Positions 11,057 to 21,107 of a stretch of 64,000 nt of DNA are shown one piece after another. The stretch spans positions 310,001 through 374,000 of the forward strand of contig JAPMXV010000049.1 of assembly GCA_026936335.1 (NCBI GenBank), in the 5' to 3' direction. This DNA comes from Mantamonas sphyraenae (taxonomy: Eukaryota > CRuMs > Mantamonadidae). Made by a program: the position numbers and the translations under genes. The notes under the pieces are model-generated. The model saw only the letters and a list, made by a program, of their open reading frames with translations, searched no databases and was not told the origin of the DNA. Within the stretch, counting starts at the first letter, position 1. Every line of letters begins with the position of its first letter.

Positions 11057-13219
11057 TGCTGGTTGTTCTGTGCTTGGTACTCTTGTTGTTGTCCGTTTGT
11101 GTTCCAGTCAAGGCCGGAAAAGTGGTTTCCGGAGTCGCCGCTGCTGTTGTTGGCCCCTGCTCCGCTGTTGCTTCGCATCGACGCAAAAGGATCCACAGAC
11201 CCAGAGGTGCCAGATGTGCCCGAGGTTCCAAACGAGCCAGATCCAAATGCGCCCCCAAATGTGTCCAAATGTGCACCGGCCCCAAATCCAGCAGACCCAA
11301 ATCCAGACCCAGACCCAGACCCAGACCCAGACCCAAGGTTGAGCGCTGCGTAGGGATCGTTGCCTCCGCTCTGCGAGGTTGTGCCGCTGCCGGTCATGTC
11401 CAGGCTAAAATCGTTTGTGGTGTTGCTGGTGGTGCCCAGACCCCCGCTGGTTGTGGATGTCATCGGGAACCCAAAGGCGTCTGTGCTACCTCCACTGTTG
11501 GCGTTGTTGTTTGTGTTGTCGCCCAACGGCGCAAACTCGTCAAACACGCTGTTGACCTTGGGTGACGGGGTGTTGGACGGGCTGCCAAACATAGACCCTT
11601 CCTCCAGACGCCTGGCGCGTTCTGTGGTCAGACCCCTGGGCCTGCCCTTGTGTTTGGGCCCTTGGCTGCCACTGCGCGAGGCTGTCATCTCCTTGAAGAA
11701 CCAATCGTCATCCTCGTCGTCCGACGCCTCCGCCGGCGCTTGTGCAGACGGCTGTTGTTGCTTTGCCTGCTTCTTGGTGCCTCCCGTGCTGCCACGTTCC
11801 TGTGTCGGCGTGCGGCCCGAGTGACGTTCGTTGAAGAAGCTGTCAAAGTTGTCCGTGGAACCGCCGCCCTCGAGTGCCTCCTCCAGCAACGCCGAGCTGC
11901 TGGGACGCGGGGAGTTGCGAGCCTTGCGTTCGTTGAGGAACAGATCAAAATCGTCAAAGTCGTTGGAGGAAGAGGCCTCCTCGTCCGCCTGGATCAGATC
12001 TTCGTCCAGCAGGTCGTCTAGCTGGGCCACCTTTGGCGTGTCGTCGTCGTCGCCGGCAGCCAGCTTGTTTGCCCGGTTGCTCAAAAAGTTGGCTGCCTCG
12101 TCGCCCCCGGGACGGATGGTGCCAGCACGCAGTTCCACGAGATAGGCCTCGAGACCCTCCATGAGCGAGGTTGGGGTTGTGTTGAGATTTGGCACCGAAC
12201 CGAAGCTGTAGGGGCTGACGTGTTCCAGCGACTTTGCAGTACGATACATGTCTGTAATGCCCCGATTGTGCTCTGTGTACCTCTGGTACAGCTCCAACGC
12301 ATGTTCGGCGTCGTTCAGCTCCAGAGAGAAGAAGTTTTCCAACACGTTGATCATGGCGTCGCTCACCACGCGGTACAGCTTGAAGCTGTGCTTGAGCAGG
12401 AGCACAAACGCAGCCATCACCGGGTCGTTCAGGTTGTTGTTGCGCACCATGTCGTCCACACGCACCTTGGTCAGCTTGTCCAGCATGTTCTGTACGTACT
12501 CAAGCTCGTGCAGCACCGTGTAAATCTTGGCCGTGCGCATACGGGATTTCTGCATGGAGGCAATGGAAGGGGTTTGATGTGTGTGTGCGTGTGTGTGTGA
12601 GCACGTGAAAGCGGGAGTCGTGGGTGTTGTTTTGTGCCGCACGAAAACTCACCGCGCCTGCCTCTTGTTTGGAGTAGTCACGCTGCAGGATCTGGTAGCC
12701 GTGGATGACCTCGTTGAGAAAGTCGACGTAGGAACGGATGAATGCGGAATAATCGAAGGCTGGATGCGCGAAAAAAGCGGTGTGGAGAACGGGGGGGGGC
12801 GAAGGAGATCAGCGTGAGTCGGAGGGGAATGTGTGCAGCCGGGAAACGCGTCCGTGCGGTTGGGCTGGCGTACCATCGGTGGACGAGTTGTCTGTAAAGG
12901 TGTCCAGGTCATTGATCAACGCAGGGGTGCACATCTCCATAAACACGTCGGAGCCATCGAGCATGAGTTCGTGCAGGAGCACAAGGGCTTTGAGAACAAC
13001 CACCCAGTCCTTCTCGTGCAAACGCTCCTTGAGGCACACCAGCATGTCCTTGTTATCTTTGGACGGCCCAAACGTCCAGTTCACCAGTCGTTGCACATGC
13101 TTGCGCTTGGGTTCCACCACGTCGTGGTTGGTTGCTTTCACCACTGACGCTTCCAGCTCCGAAATGAGGTTGGCGATTCCCACCGCCACCTTGTCCTTGA
13201 CAAACGAGGAGAACGACAT
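10771..13219 (-). CDS. AP180/CALM-type clathrin assembly protein (ANTH domain)
   Basis: This is a predicted endocytic adaptor that binds PtdIns(4,5)P2 and clathrin or EH-domain partners at the plasma membrane. Exons are 12874-13219, 12653-12759 and 10771-12549, giving 743 residues. The ANTH domain occupies about residues 1-270. The phosphoinositide motif K(x)9KxKH is intact (K-ATNHDVVEP-KRKH), in a helix like that of CALM. The rest is disordered and rich in adaptor-type motifs: repeated acidic FDxF clusters (NDFDDFDLF, DNFDSFFNE), DPFASM, DPYAALN, one NPF (NPFLAS) and a C-terminal NAFGDLAW. A CAG-type repeat encodes a long polyglutamine run, and a hexanucleotide repeat encodes alternating Gly-Ser. 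The start at 13219 (MSFSSFVKDK) is chosen over an upstream ATG because it sits at the domain edge. Confidence 0.88.
11017..11061 (-). repeat. CAG trinucleotide repeat encoding polyglutamine
   Basis: About 15 near-perfect CTG (plus strand) units, with one TTG interruption near the end, encode the polyQ run of the AP180-like protein. A pure tract like this is expected to vary in length. Confidence 0.9.
11303..11335 (-). repeat. CCCAGA hexanucleotide repeat encoding Gly-Ser
   Basis: Five tandem copies encode alternating Gly-Ser in the disordered part of the AP180-like protein. Confidence 0.85.
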
Positions 13220-13437
13220 GTTTTGCTTGCTTTCAATGGTGTACACACTACCAGCGGTCCGTCCAGAGGGGCGCGTGTTTGCACGCGGGCTGTGGGACGG
13301 GGAGGGTTGGAGTAGAGTGGTTGTGTGTGGCAGCGCGGTTCGTCTCCTCTCTCAATCGCCACAGGGGATGTTGGGACATCACACAGCTCCCCTTGCACTC
13401 GTCCTAGTTGGACACCACACAGATTGTCCAGGTGCGA
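13220..13437. promoter_or_regulatory. Divergent spacer, AP180 / EFCAB9
   Basis: The 218 bp between divergent starts is the widest head-to-head gap in the window. I see no clear motif or small open frame in it. Confidence 0.4.
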
Positions 13438-14720
13438 ATGCGCGTGTCGAACCAACCACGAGCCCAGCCCGAGATGCAGGTCGTGAGCAAGTTCTTCCGC
13501 AGGTTCCACTTGGACCCGCGCTATTCCCTGCTCACAGGCCGCAACCTGCAGCTGTTGCGCGAGGTGAGTTGCACCAAGAGACGCTAGACTGCTGGCTGCT
13601 GATGTGTCCATGCTCACACGCGCGATGGGACCGACCTTTGCTTGGTTGCAGTTCTTTGCACTCCTCGACGTGCGCCAGAACGAGTCTCTGGACGACTTGC
13701 AGTTTCTGGCCCTCATGCAGCAGATCACAGGTAGGCGTATTCACAGAGACATGTGTCCACGTATCCATCGATCAAAAGCTGTGCCGCGTGCGAGGACGCT
13801 GACCCACGGCCGTTTCCTGCCCGTTGCTGTGCAGATCTGCCAGAAAAGTCCATTTACCTTGTGTTTGACATGTTTGACGTCGACAACTCGGGCAGCATCG
13901 AGTTTGACGAGTTTTATTTATTGAGCTGCATGCTGATTGCAGTCAAGGTGAGTGCTGACACAGGCGTGGCGCTTGTGCTTGTGCTTGTGCTTGTGCTTCC
14001 TGCACCCACCACGTGCGCTGACTCCGCTTCTCCCCGTCTCTCTGCCAGGACAATGAGGTGAAGCAGTTCCTGTTTCGCCATTGGCGCACGTGCTTCGAGC
14101 TTCTGGACGACGACGGCTCGCAAAGCATCTCTCTGGACGAGTTTATGCAGTTTGGTTACATCTTCAACTTCAGCAAGAAGGCGGTGCAGGAAATCTTCAA
14201 CGAGTTTGACGTGGACCGCTCACAGGAGCTGGATTACGACGAATTTCGCATGTTCAGCTTTGCATGCATCGATCGAGAGCGCCAAATCGAAGAGGAGAAG
14301 CGAGCCAAGGCTCTGGAGCGGCTGAACAATCCGCGCTTTGGCCGCCTTCGCCGTCTTGTGCGCCGCAAGGACGACGAAGTGGTCGGCGGCGCCCTGTCGT
14401 TCCTCAGTGAAGAAGGCGTCATGATGGGGCTGGGTCTCAAGGGCAAGGACGTGCTTGTGGACGCCCAGCAAGTGCAGGAGGAGGTTGTATTGGGTGAGGG
14501 TCTCGAAGGGGCAGGAGACAGCGACACGGGGGATGAGCACGACGACGGCGCATCGACAACGCACTCACGCAGGGACAAGGGCAAGGGAAAAGCGGTGGAG
14601 CATGGTCAGTCGGACACTGTGGACGATGCACCCGCACGGACCATTGCCAAGTCGGCAAGTGTGGACCGGAGGAATGCCAAGGAGGAAGAGGCAGGAGATG
14701 GATGGTGCAGCATTGCGTGA
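13438..14720 (+). CDS. EFCAB9: EFCAB9-like EF-hand protein (CatSper-associated calcium sensor)
   Basis: In animals EFCAB9 is a calcium/pH sensor on the flagellar CatSper channel. Exons are 13438-13563, 13652-13730, 13835-13947 and 14049-14720, giving 329 residues. The N-terminal phrases LLTGRNLQLL and FFALLDVRQNESLDDLQF, then FYLLSCMLIAVK, follow the order I know from EFCAB9. Three EF-hand loops all look competent: DVDNSGSIEFDE, DDDGSQSISLDE and DVDRSQELDYDE. The acidic, disordered C-terminus from about residue 200 is not in the roughly 200-residue mammalian protein. The second intron-3 block carries a GCTTGT hexamer repeat. It ends 72 bp from the PX-SH3 stop. If the assignment holds, this organism has a CatSper-type flagellar channel. 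A generic calcineurin-B-like EF protein is the alternative. Confidence 0.78.
13971..13998 (+). repeat. GCTTGT hexanucleotide repeat in an intron
   Basis: Four to five tandem GCTTGT units lie within the third intron of the EFCAB9-like gene. Confidence 0.85.
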
Positions 14721-14792
14721 GGAAGCACGCATGGCATGTGACACAATGAACTGTCCAGCATTTGTTGATTCGTTGGATGGTGCCAATGCCGC

Positions 14793-16219
14793 TCATCCAG
14801 TGTACGACGTGGGCACATACCCGGTTGTGCCAGTGTGGTCCTCACAGGTGACCCACTGGCCATCGTCGCCCTTTGCATACAGCAGCTGGTTGGGTGAGAC
14901 GGAGAAGCCGTTGTCGTCGGTGTACTCGTACAGCGCACGCACGGACGAGGCCTCGACAGTGTAGTTGCTTGGGAAGGAGCCTACGCCGCGTGCACTGACC
15001 CCAGTCCACCAATCGCTGCTCTGGTCCTGCACAAACACCACGTCACCCACCTGCAACGACAGTTCCGCCTCACCCTGTGCCTCAAACGCATACTCTGCGG
15101 TCACCACAGCCACAAACTCGGACGGCAGCACGGGCGCAGCGCCTCCAAACCCGCCGCCGCCACCGCCGCCGTATCCACTGCTGTTGTCGTATCCTCCTCC
15201 ACCATAGCCGCTGTTCTCGTAGCCTCCACCGTAGCCACTGTTGTCGTAGCCACTGTAGCCACTGTTGTCGTAGCGTAGCCGCCGTCGTAGCTGTAGTCGT
15301 CGTTTGCATCCTCGTTGGAATCCTCCCACTTCTCCAGGTAGGCAGCTGGAACAAAACCCGTGGCACCCGTGCCGTGGTTGCTTGCGGTCCACCAGCCTTC
15401 GATGGTGTCGTCCTCGACCAGAAGCACGTCGCCCTCGCCAAAGGACAGCTCCTGGTTGTTGGTGGCGGCAAAGTCGTACAACGCCACGTAGTACACCGCA
15501 TTCGTGGTGTCCACACTCTGCTTTTCTTGCGAGTATGAGCTGCTGGTTTGCCGTTCCGAGGAAAACTCGGCGCCTCGTTGCGGCACACTGGGCGCCTTCT
15601 GCTCGACCAGCTCCACGTATTCGGCCGGGAACATGCCCGTCAGCGTGTTCAGCTTGCCCTTGAGCCAGCCGTCGCCGTCGTCACGCGTAATGCTGATGAT
15701 GTCGCCCTTCTTAAAGGACAAGTCACCCTCTCGCTCGCCCGTGTAATCGTACAGGGCAATGCCCACGGCAATTGCGCGTTGGTTGACTCCCGATTCACTG
15801 GGCGGCGGCCTGTGGTGGCCCTTGTCGTCCATGTCCAGCCATGAGCGCAGCGCAGGCGCCTCTGCCAGCACCTCTGGCGTTGCCAGGTTCTGCAGGTACT
15901 GTCGAAGCAAGATCTTACGGTTGTCCAGGTGCTCGGCGTCGAATTTGTTCAGCAGCTTGCTCTTGGGCAATTTGTTCTTGGGCTTGAACTTGGGTCGCAG
16001 CTTGTCGTCCAGCCACTTGAAGTCGCCGTACGTGCGCTTCACAATCCACTTGTCGTCCTTGCTACGCCGGATTTGCACCAGGAAGAACACACGCTTGTGC
16101 CGCTTCGACACCTTCTTCACCTGGTAGTTGTCCACGCTAAACTCCAGCGACAGGAAGCATTTCGGGTCCGCGTCCACAATGGGTCCACGGTCCTTGTACT
16201 TGGCTCCAAACTCGGACAT
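14793..16219 (-). CDS. PX domain protein with four SH3 domains (Tks/p47phox-like), one frame break
   Basis: This is a cytosolic scaffold expected to bind phosphoinositides and proline-rich ligands. A PX domain spans about residues 15-150 (VKRTYGDFKWLDDKL carries the basic RTY motif, followed by a Lys/Pro-rich loop). SH3 domains follow: IALYDYTGEREGDLSF, VALYDFAATNNQELSF, TAEYAFEAQGEAELSL and RALYEYTDDNGFSV. Each has a WW/W and a PxxY-type end (GMFPAEYVEL, GFVPAAYLEK, GSFPSNY, GYVPTSY). A Tyr/Gly/Ser-Asn repeat linker (YDNSGYGG units) separates SH3 two and three. The reading frame breaks inside that linker near 15273. One extra G (TACGCTAC to TACGGCTAC) restores a single frame of 475 residues. 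The order matches animal Tks4/5 and p47phox. A partner is not identified, though the giant receptor in this window ends in PxxP motifs. Confidence 0.83.
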
Positions 16220-16349
16220 GATCACGCTGATACGGTGCGCCTGGGACGGACGTAGGCTGAGCAGAGAAGGTGAAGCCGAGAGGGAAAAAAAGATGTGGAG
16301 GAGCCCGGGCGTGGCCAACCCATTGCATCTGCTCACGCAACCTTGCCCC
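16220..16349. promoter_or_regulatory. Divergent spacer, PX-SH3 / Nudix
   Basis: This is 130 bp between divergent starts. An in-frame upstream ATG for the Nudix gene at 16293 would shorten it to 73 bp. It contains an A-run followed by GC-rich sequence, with no clear core-promoter motif. Confidence 0.4.
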
Positions 16350-17444
16350 ATGCCTCAAGTGAGCCAGGATGAGCTGTTGCTGGAGCTCTTGGAACGTGTG
16401 CAAGCACACGAGCCTGTGCGGAGGCCAAAGCGTGATGCACAGAACAAGGTGCTGGGAAGGGCTTCGGTGGTGCTCATGCTGCGCTGGGTGTGCGACAGCA
16501 ACATCGACGGCGAAAGCAAGGAGCAACGCCGCCTGGACAACGTCTCCGAATGGATCGGAGGCCGACCCGAAGGTCATGCCGAACTGCTCTTTGTTCGCCG
16601 CTCCGTGTACCAAGGCGACCGTTGGTCGGGTCACGTGGCATTCCCCGGTGGCAAGCAAGACCCTGAGGACGAGATGGATGACCATGTGACGGCTGTGCGG
16701 GAGGTGTACGAAGAGCTCGGCGTCGATTTGACGGACGAGACGCAGTGGGCTCACGTCGGCCAACTGAACGAGCGCATGCTACACAGCAGCCAGAAAATCG
16801 ATGCGTTGTGTCCATTTGTATATTTGTGGGTGGGCAGCACACAGGAGGCGCCGCCGTTGCAGGCCAACGAGGAGCTGGCTGGCTTCCGCTGGGTTCCACT
16901 TGGCTTCCTGGTCGACTCGCAGCTCCAACTTGGCGAATTCCACGTGTCCATGGCGCCGTACCTGCGTGTGCCTCGCTGGGCCCAGCGTAGCATCCAGCAC
17001 ACTCTGGCGTTCATGGGCATGGATCCGGTGATGTGTCCCATGCTTCTGTTGCCCAACACCAAGCAGTGGCTGTCCACACACCACCCGGAACCACCCCGCC
17101 TCAGTGTGGATTCACACAAGGATGTGCCTGTCAATCCTGCCATCTACCACGATCCATCCGAGTTTGCAGCGCGCATGAGCCGCGGCGAGTACGACCAGGA
17201 CCACAACCCTGTGCCCTACCCTCTCTGGGGCCTGACTTTTGGCGTTGTTTCTGACCTGTGTGAACTGCTTGGCGAGCCCCTCGGTGCCAAGCATCGCTTC
17301 TACTTTCCGCACAGCCGTCTCCTGAACATGCTTGTCCACCTGCCCCGCTGGCAGCTCGTGACCGTGCTCCTCCTCACCGCCCTCCTGCTTCTGCTCATCA
17401 CAGTTCTCTTCACTGCTTCCATGCTCAAGCGATTGCCCTCGTGA
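16350..17444 (+). CDS. Nudix hydrolase with C-terminal membrane anchor (CoA pyrophosphatase-like)
   Basis: A Nudix enzyme predicted to cleave a nucleoside-diphosphate-linked substrate, 364 residues in a single exon. The fold region starts with SVVLMLRW and ELLFVRRS. GHVAFPGGKQDPEDEMDD leads into the catalytic helix AVREVYEELGVDL, with the REVYEELG core complete. The GGKxDPxD opening is the form seen in CoA/peroxisomal NUDT7/8-type enzymes; one extra residue sits in the loop between the Gly and the helix. The central part contains a long family-unspecific insert with LCPFVYLWVG and FRWVPLGFL. The final 25 residues are one hydrophobic segment (LLLTALLLLLITVLF) followed by KRLPS, a tail-anchor layout. 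An in-frame ATG at 16293 would add a 19-residue leader. Substrate is unknown. Confidence 0.82.
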   Translation: MPQVSQDELLLELLERVQAHEPVRRPKRDAQNKVLGRASVVLMLRWVCDSNIDGESKEQRRLDNVSEWIGGRPEGHAELLFVRRSVYQGDRWSGHVAFPGGKQDPEDEMDDHVTAVREVYEELGVDLTDETQWAHVGQLNERMLHSSQKIDALCPFVYLWVGSTQEAPPLQANEELAGFRWVPLGFLVDSQLQLGEFHVSMAPYLRVPRWAQRSIQHTLAFMGMDPVMCPMLLLPNTKQWLSTHHPEPPRLSVDSHKDVPVNPAIYHDPSEFAARMSRGEYDQDHNPVPYPLWGLTFGVVSDLCELLGEPLGAKHRFYFPHSRLLNMLVHLPRWQLVTVLLLTALLLLLITVLFTASMLKRLPS

Positions 17445-17454
17445 GCAGGCGTGC

Positions 17455-17485
17455 ACAGCACACACGCACACACACACACGCAGGG
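17455..17485. repeat. CA-rich simple repeat
   Basis: A short CACACGCACACA tract sits between the convergent Nudix and Alba genes. Confidence 0.8.
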
Positions 17486-17501
17486 GAATGCAATTTTGGC
17501 C

Positions 17502-18149
17502 TCACACGCGCTGGCGCTTCTCAATGCTTGCTGCGTGTGCCTTTTGACGTCTCCTTTTCTTGCGGCTCTCCTTGCCTTTGCTCTTTCCTGTACTCTTCCC
17601 CTCTGTGTCAACCTGCTCATTCCCACCAGACGCTTCTGTGGTAGCAAAACTGCTGCTGCTGCCAAGGCTGCTGCTGTGTTGAGTGGCCTCCCGTGCGGAT
17701 CGCCTTTCCTTGTGCCGCTTGCATAGCCTCAGTTCGTCCTCCTGCGAGCACACCCGGGCCTGAGACATGGGCTTCTGGTATCCTGGATGCGATTCATCCA
17801 GTCCACCTGTAGCCAGCGTGATCTGGATGCCGTACAGAGAGTCTTTCCCTTGCACCAGTTGCGTGAGCTGCTCCAGGCCTCCCTGACGCCGCTTGACAAT
17901 CTCAGCCACACTGATGGCCACCCGTGTGGCCCCTAAAAGCCCGCGCACCACACACTGCCGATGAGGGCCGTTCTGTTGCCCTCCTCCCAGCGACTGGGTG
18001 CTGGGAGTCGCAGCCTCGGCTACCTCCCCCTCGACTGTGTTTCCATTGCCCGTGTCTGCACCCAACTGCTTCAGCACTCGATCCACGTACGTCTTGACAC
18101 TGCCTGTATGGGACACACGCACAAAGCTAACCGCGTCGGCCTCACTCAT
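17502..18149 (-). CDS. Alba-domain protein, RPP25/RPP20-like
   Basis: Alba proteins bind RNA or single-stranded nucleic acid; the RPP20/RPP25 branch belongs to RNase P/MRP. This is a single exon of 215 residues starting MSEADAVSFV. The Alba fold runs over about residues 8-120: RVSHTGSVKTYVDRVLKQL, then CVVRGLLGATRVAISVAEIV and KRRQGGLEQLTQL, with the final strand GIQITLATGG. The following LDESHPGYQKPMSQA resembles the phrase after the domain in RPP25-like proteins. The rest is a basic, Ser-rich tail ending in a Lys/Arg cluster (SRKKRRRQKAHAA) typical of nuclear or RNA-binding proteins. It starts 75 bp from the methyltransferase start, so the two share a promoter region. Confidence 0.78.
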   Translation of the reverse strand: MSEADAVSFVRVSHTGSVKTYVDRVLKQLGADTGNGNTVEGEVAEAATPSTQSLGGGQQNGPHRQCVVRGLLGATRVAISVAEIVKRRQGGLEQLTQLVQGKDSLYGIQITLATGGLDESHPGYQKPMSQARVCSQEDELRLCKRHKERRSAREATQHSSSLGSSSSFATTEASGGNEQVDTEGKSTGKSKGKESRKKRRRQKAHAASIEKRQRV

Positions 18150-18224
18150 GGGTCGTTGGACGTGCAGCGATTGCGAATGAAGGGTGGTGCAGCCGCCGCG
18201 CCGACACGGCCAAGTGCACACACC
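18150..18224. promoter_or_regulatory. 75-bp divergent promoter region, Alba / methyltransferase
   Basis: This is the only sequence between the two start codons. An in-frame alternative methyltransferase ATG at 18177 would reduce it to 27 bp. The region is GC-rich with no obvious TATA element. Confidence 0.45.
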
Positions 18225-20331
18225 ATGTCGCAATCCGAACAGGACCCAGAAGATGATCGCGACTTTCAACTGGCAATGCAGCTGCAGCGGGAGGAGCGGT
18301 TTCCGGAACGTAGAAGCCGTACGCCTGCGCTGCATCTGAGCTACGGCGGCTTGGCAGACTTGCAGTACGCCCAAGCAGTGGCAAGCAAGGCGTCGTCACG
18401 CAAACGCTCGCGCAAGAAGGGAGCCAAAGGGGCCTCGCGTGATGCAAAGCGTCATCCAGACGACAACGAAAAGCGCAACGAGCAGAATCGGGGCCACTCC
18501 AAGAGACAGCGGATTCTCGCGAAGGGCAACGAAATCACGCCGCAGGTCAACGAGCAGGAGGGATTCCCTGGCTCCTGGAACAGCCAGCGCCAGCGTGATG
18601 TGTTCTCCATGACCCCGCGCAACGTGTTTGACTACCTCGGTATGTCTCCTTCACCCACGGACGACAAAGACACACAAGCACCCAAGCTTGCTTCCCCTCC
18701 CGGGGTGCCACTGACACTCACCCACCCTTCATACACTGGCCCCATCCCACCGCATGCCCGCAGTGCGTACTAATCTGCCTGTTCAAGAGCTCGTTGCCTC
18801 CGAGGTGGACGAGCAGGTCAGCTCGCGGCTTCGCGACCCGCACACGGGCCTCAAGGTTGACACCTTTGACCTTGGCCAATTCGCAGAGCGATCCGAGCAA
18901 CTGCAAAGGTCTCTTGGGCAGGTCAGTGACAGCCAATCCGCGTCCCAGGACGCTGCTGGCGAGACCATGACGTCGAAGCACGGCGGGCAGGCCGGCCATG
19001 CCGCAGCCAAGGATGACTCCACAGCAGAAGCGTCCCCCACCCCCCGCACCTTTTTGGAAGCTGTTGCGGACGATCCGGTCATTCAGAATCACCTGCGTGC
19101 CCTGGTCAAACGTGTGGGTCAGCTGGAGGCGGCCAGCACCGCGATGGAGCTCGACAGCACCATGCCACTCGATGTCATTGAACAGGCACAGAACAAAGAG
19201 CACAAAGAAGCGGTCGCAAGGACGTTGGTGACCAAGGATGGCACAGAACTGCGCGCTCGCTTGGCGTCGACAAAGCGGCTGTTGGAACACGCAGAGCTGC
19301 ACGGCCTGCGCATCGACGAGCTGGAGAGACTGGTGCCTCCGGTGACCAAAAAGCACATGCTGAACAACAAGCCGGATGAAAACCAGCTTGAGGACCCGCT
19401 GAAGGAGGGAACGTACATCTGCACTGATCTCCGCTACTTCAATCTGTCCCAGCTGGGCACCTTTGATGTGGTTGTGATGGACCCTCCCTGGCGTGTGCGT
19501 GGCAATGAGCGACAGTTCAACGACGAGCAGCGGATGTTCAGCAACAACCGCTTTGAGCACGGATACAACACGCTGTCCAACCAGGAGATCCGCGATCTGG
19601 AGATCGGCCAGCTTGTCAACGAGGGCCTCATCTTTATGTGGACAATCAGTTCGCAGCTGCAAGCGGCATGGGACTGTCTGGAATCCTGGGGATTCCAAGT
19701 CATCGACCGGCTGATTTGGGTGAAAAAGTCGCAGCATGGCAGGCTGCACATCGCCCCGGGATACTACTTTTTGCACAGCACTGAGCTATGCCTGGTGGGC
19801 GTCAAAGCCCGCCGAGGGAAAAGGTTGCAGATGGTGCCAAAGGTGAGCAGCGACGTCATCCTCGGCACGGTCCGAGAGAAGGCTCGCAAGCCAGACGAGC
19901 TGTACCACATTGTGGAGGACATGGTGCCTGGAGGGCGCTACCTGGAGGTTTTTGCACGCAACCACAACATCCGCAAGGGTTGGCTGTCGATTGGCCTTGA
20001 GCTGGGTGATCGCCACCAGTGGATGCGCGACGAGGTATGCTGCAACTCCTGTCAGAGCGTCGTACCCGTGGGGCAGAAGCGCTACAAGTCCATGACTCAA
20101 ACCAACGTGGACTACTGCGAGCCTTGTGCTCGTAAGCGCATGGAGACACGCCACAGGCCCGCGGATGGCGGAGAAGACGCAGAAAAAGAGTCACGGTCGA
20201 GCGATGGTGAAGACCGGGAGAGCAGCACGTCTTCCTCTGATTTGTTGATTGTTGAAGAGACAGCCAGCAAGGAGGAAGAGACGGAGAGCCAGGCACAGGA
20301 GAGGGGCAGAGAAGGCCTGCCGAGCGACTGA
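18225..20331 (+). CDS. MT-A70 family N6-adenine methyltransferase, MTA1-like
   Basis: This is a predicted S-adenosylmethionine-dependent N6-adenine methyltransferase acting on DNA or RNA in the nucleus. Exons 18225-18639 and 18764-20331 join in phase 1 to give 660 residues. The first half is basic, Arg/Lys-rich and disordered, with a coiled segment. The catalytic motif DVVVMDPPW lies near residue 370. A long insert then reads RMFSNNRFEHGYNTLSNQEI, followed by LIFMWTIS, LIWVKKSQHG, GYYFLHSTELCLVG, KPDELYHIVEDM and NIRKGWLSIG. The long insert and these phrases recall the ciliate/early-fungal MTA1 DNA methyltransferase more than METTL3, from memory. After the catalytic domain comes a CxxC-CxxC finger (CNSCQS, CEPCARK) and an acidic tail. 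Its stop overlaps the next start by one base. It may be the first part of a larger fused protein. Confidence 0.82.
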
Positions 20332-21107
20332 TGTGTTTGGACAACCAAGTCGAGCAGATGGAGTTTCACAACGGGTATGAATGCGACGGGTGTGAGGCCA
20401 TGCCGATCTGGGGCATCCGTTTCCATTGCAAGGAGTGCGATGTGGACCTGTGTGAGCTGTGCTTCGACAAGCGCGGCAGTCTGGATCTGGAGAAACACCG
20501 TGAGGTGGCGCACGACGAGTGGGAGGCATTTGAGAGCGCTGTGTACGGTGGAGGGTTGCACGTGCACCAAGAAAGGTGCCTGACGTGCGGAGCGCGCCCC
20601 ATTGTGGGCGTGATGTTCCGATGCCTGGAGTGCACCAACGTTGCCCTGTGCCAGTCGTGCTTCTTCAAGGAAAAGGAGTACCGCACTCACGAGAGCTGGC
20701 ACGAAATGGACGTAGTGGTCGAGTCGGAGGAGACCATCGAGGACCATCCTTGCAGCGGGTGTGGATCGTTTCCGCTTGTGGGGACGGCCTACAAGTGCCG
20801 CTCGTGTTTCGACGTCGTACTGTGTGCACACTGCCACGAACAGCGCGCAGTGTTGCCCAAAATGCCCTGGCACAAGCAGTACCATTCGTTCCAGGAGGTG
20901 GAGATGACAGTGGACGTGCAGACGCTGCCGAAGGACCTTGATCCCGTGGCCATCGAAGTTGCCGAGCGCTTGGGCACGACATCCCCTTCCAAGACAGGCA
21001 GCGGGAGTAGAGAGGTGGGCAGCACAGAGTCAAGGCAGGATGTGGGGACGGAGAGCGAGGATTTGACGGTGGAAGTTGTGACGGTGGACGAGCCAAGCGA
21101 ATCATGA
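20331..21107 (+). CDS. ZZ-type zinc-finger reading frame, possibly part of the methyltransferase gene
   Basis: A 258-residue open frame with three successive ZZ-like zinc fingers: CDGCEAMPIWGIRFHC through CKECDVDLCELC, CLTCGARPIVGVMFRC through CLECTNVALCQSC, and CSGCGSFPLVGTAYKC through CRSCFDVVLCAHC. Each has the ZZ pattern of four CxxC pairs, suggesting binding to a protein tail or histone rather than DNA. An acidic tail without similarity follows. The ATG shares one base with the stop of the methyltransferase frame, and the stop overlaps the next ATG by four. Co-directional neighbours elsewhere in this window are 87 bp or more apart, so an independent gene here would be odd. One missing base at each junction would make this the middle part of one long protein. 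I annotate it separately because I cannot prove the fusion. Confidence 0.65.
   Translation: MCLDNQVEQMEFHNGYECDGCEAMPIWGIRFHCKECDVDLCELCFDKRGSLDLEKHREVAHDEWEAFESAVYGGGLHVHQERCLTCGARPIVGVMFRCLECTNVALCQSCFFKEKEYRTHESWHEMDVVVESEETIEDHPCSGCGSFPLVGTAYKCRSCFDVVLCAHCHEQRAVLPKMPWHKQYHSFQEVEMTVDVQTLPKDLDPVAIEVAERLGTTSPSKTGSGSREVGSTESRQDVGTESEDLTVEVVTVDEPSES

Noticed and set aside
12780-13802. Plus-strand frames overlapping AP180 and EFCAB9
   Set aside because: They run across introns and exons of both genes with no domain similarity.
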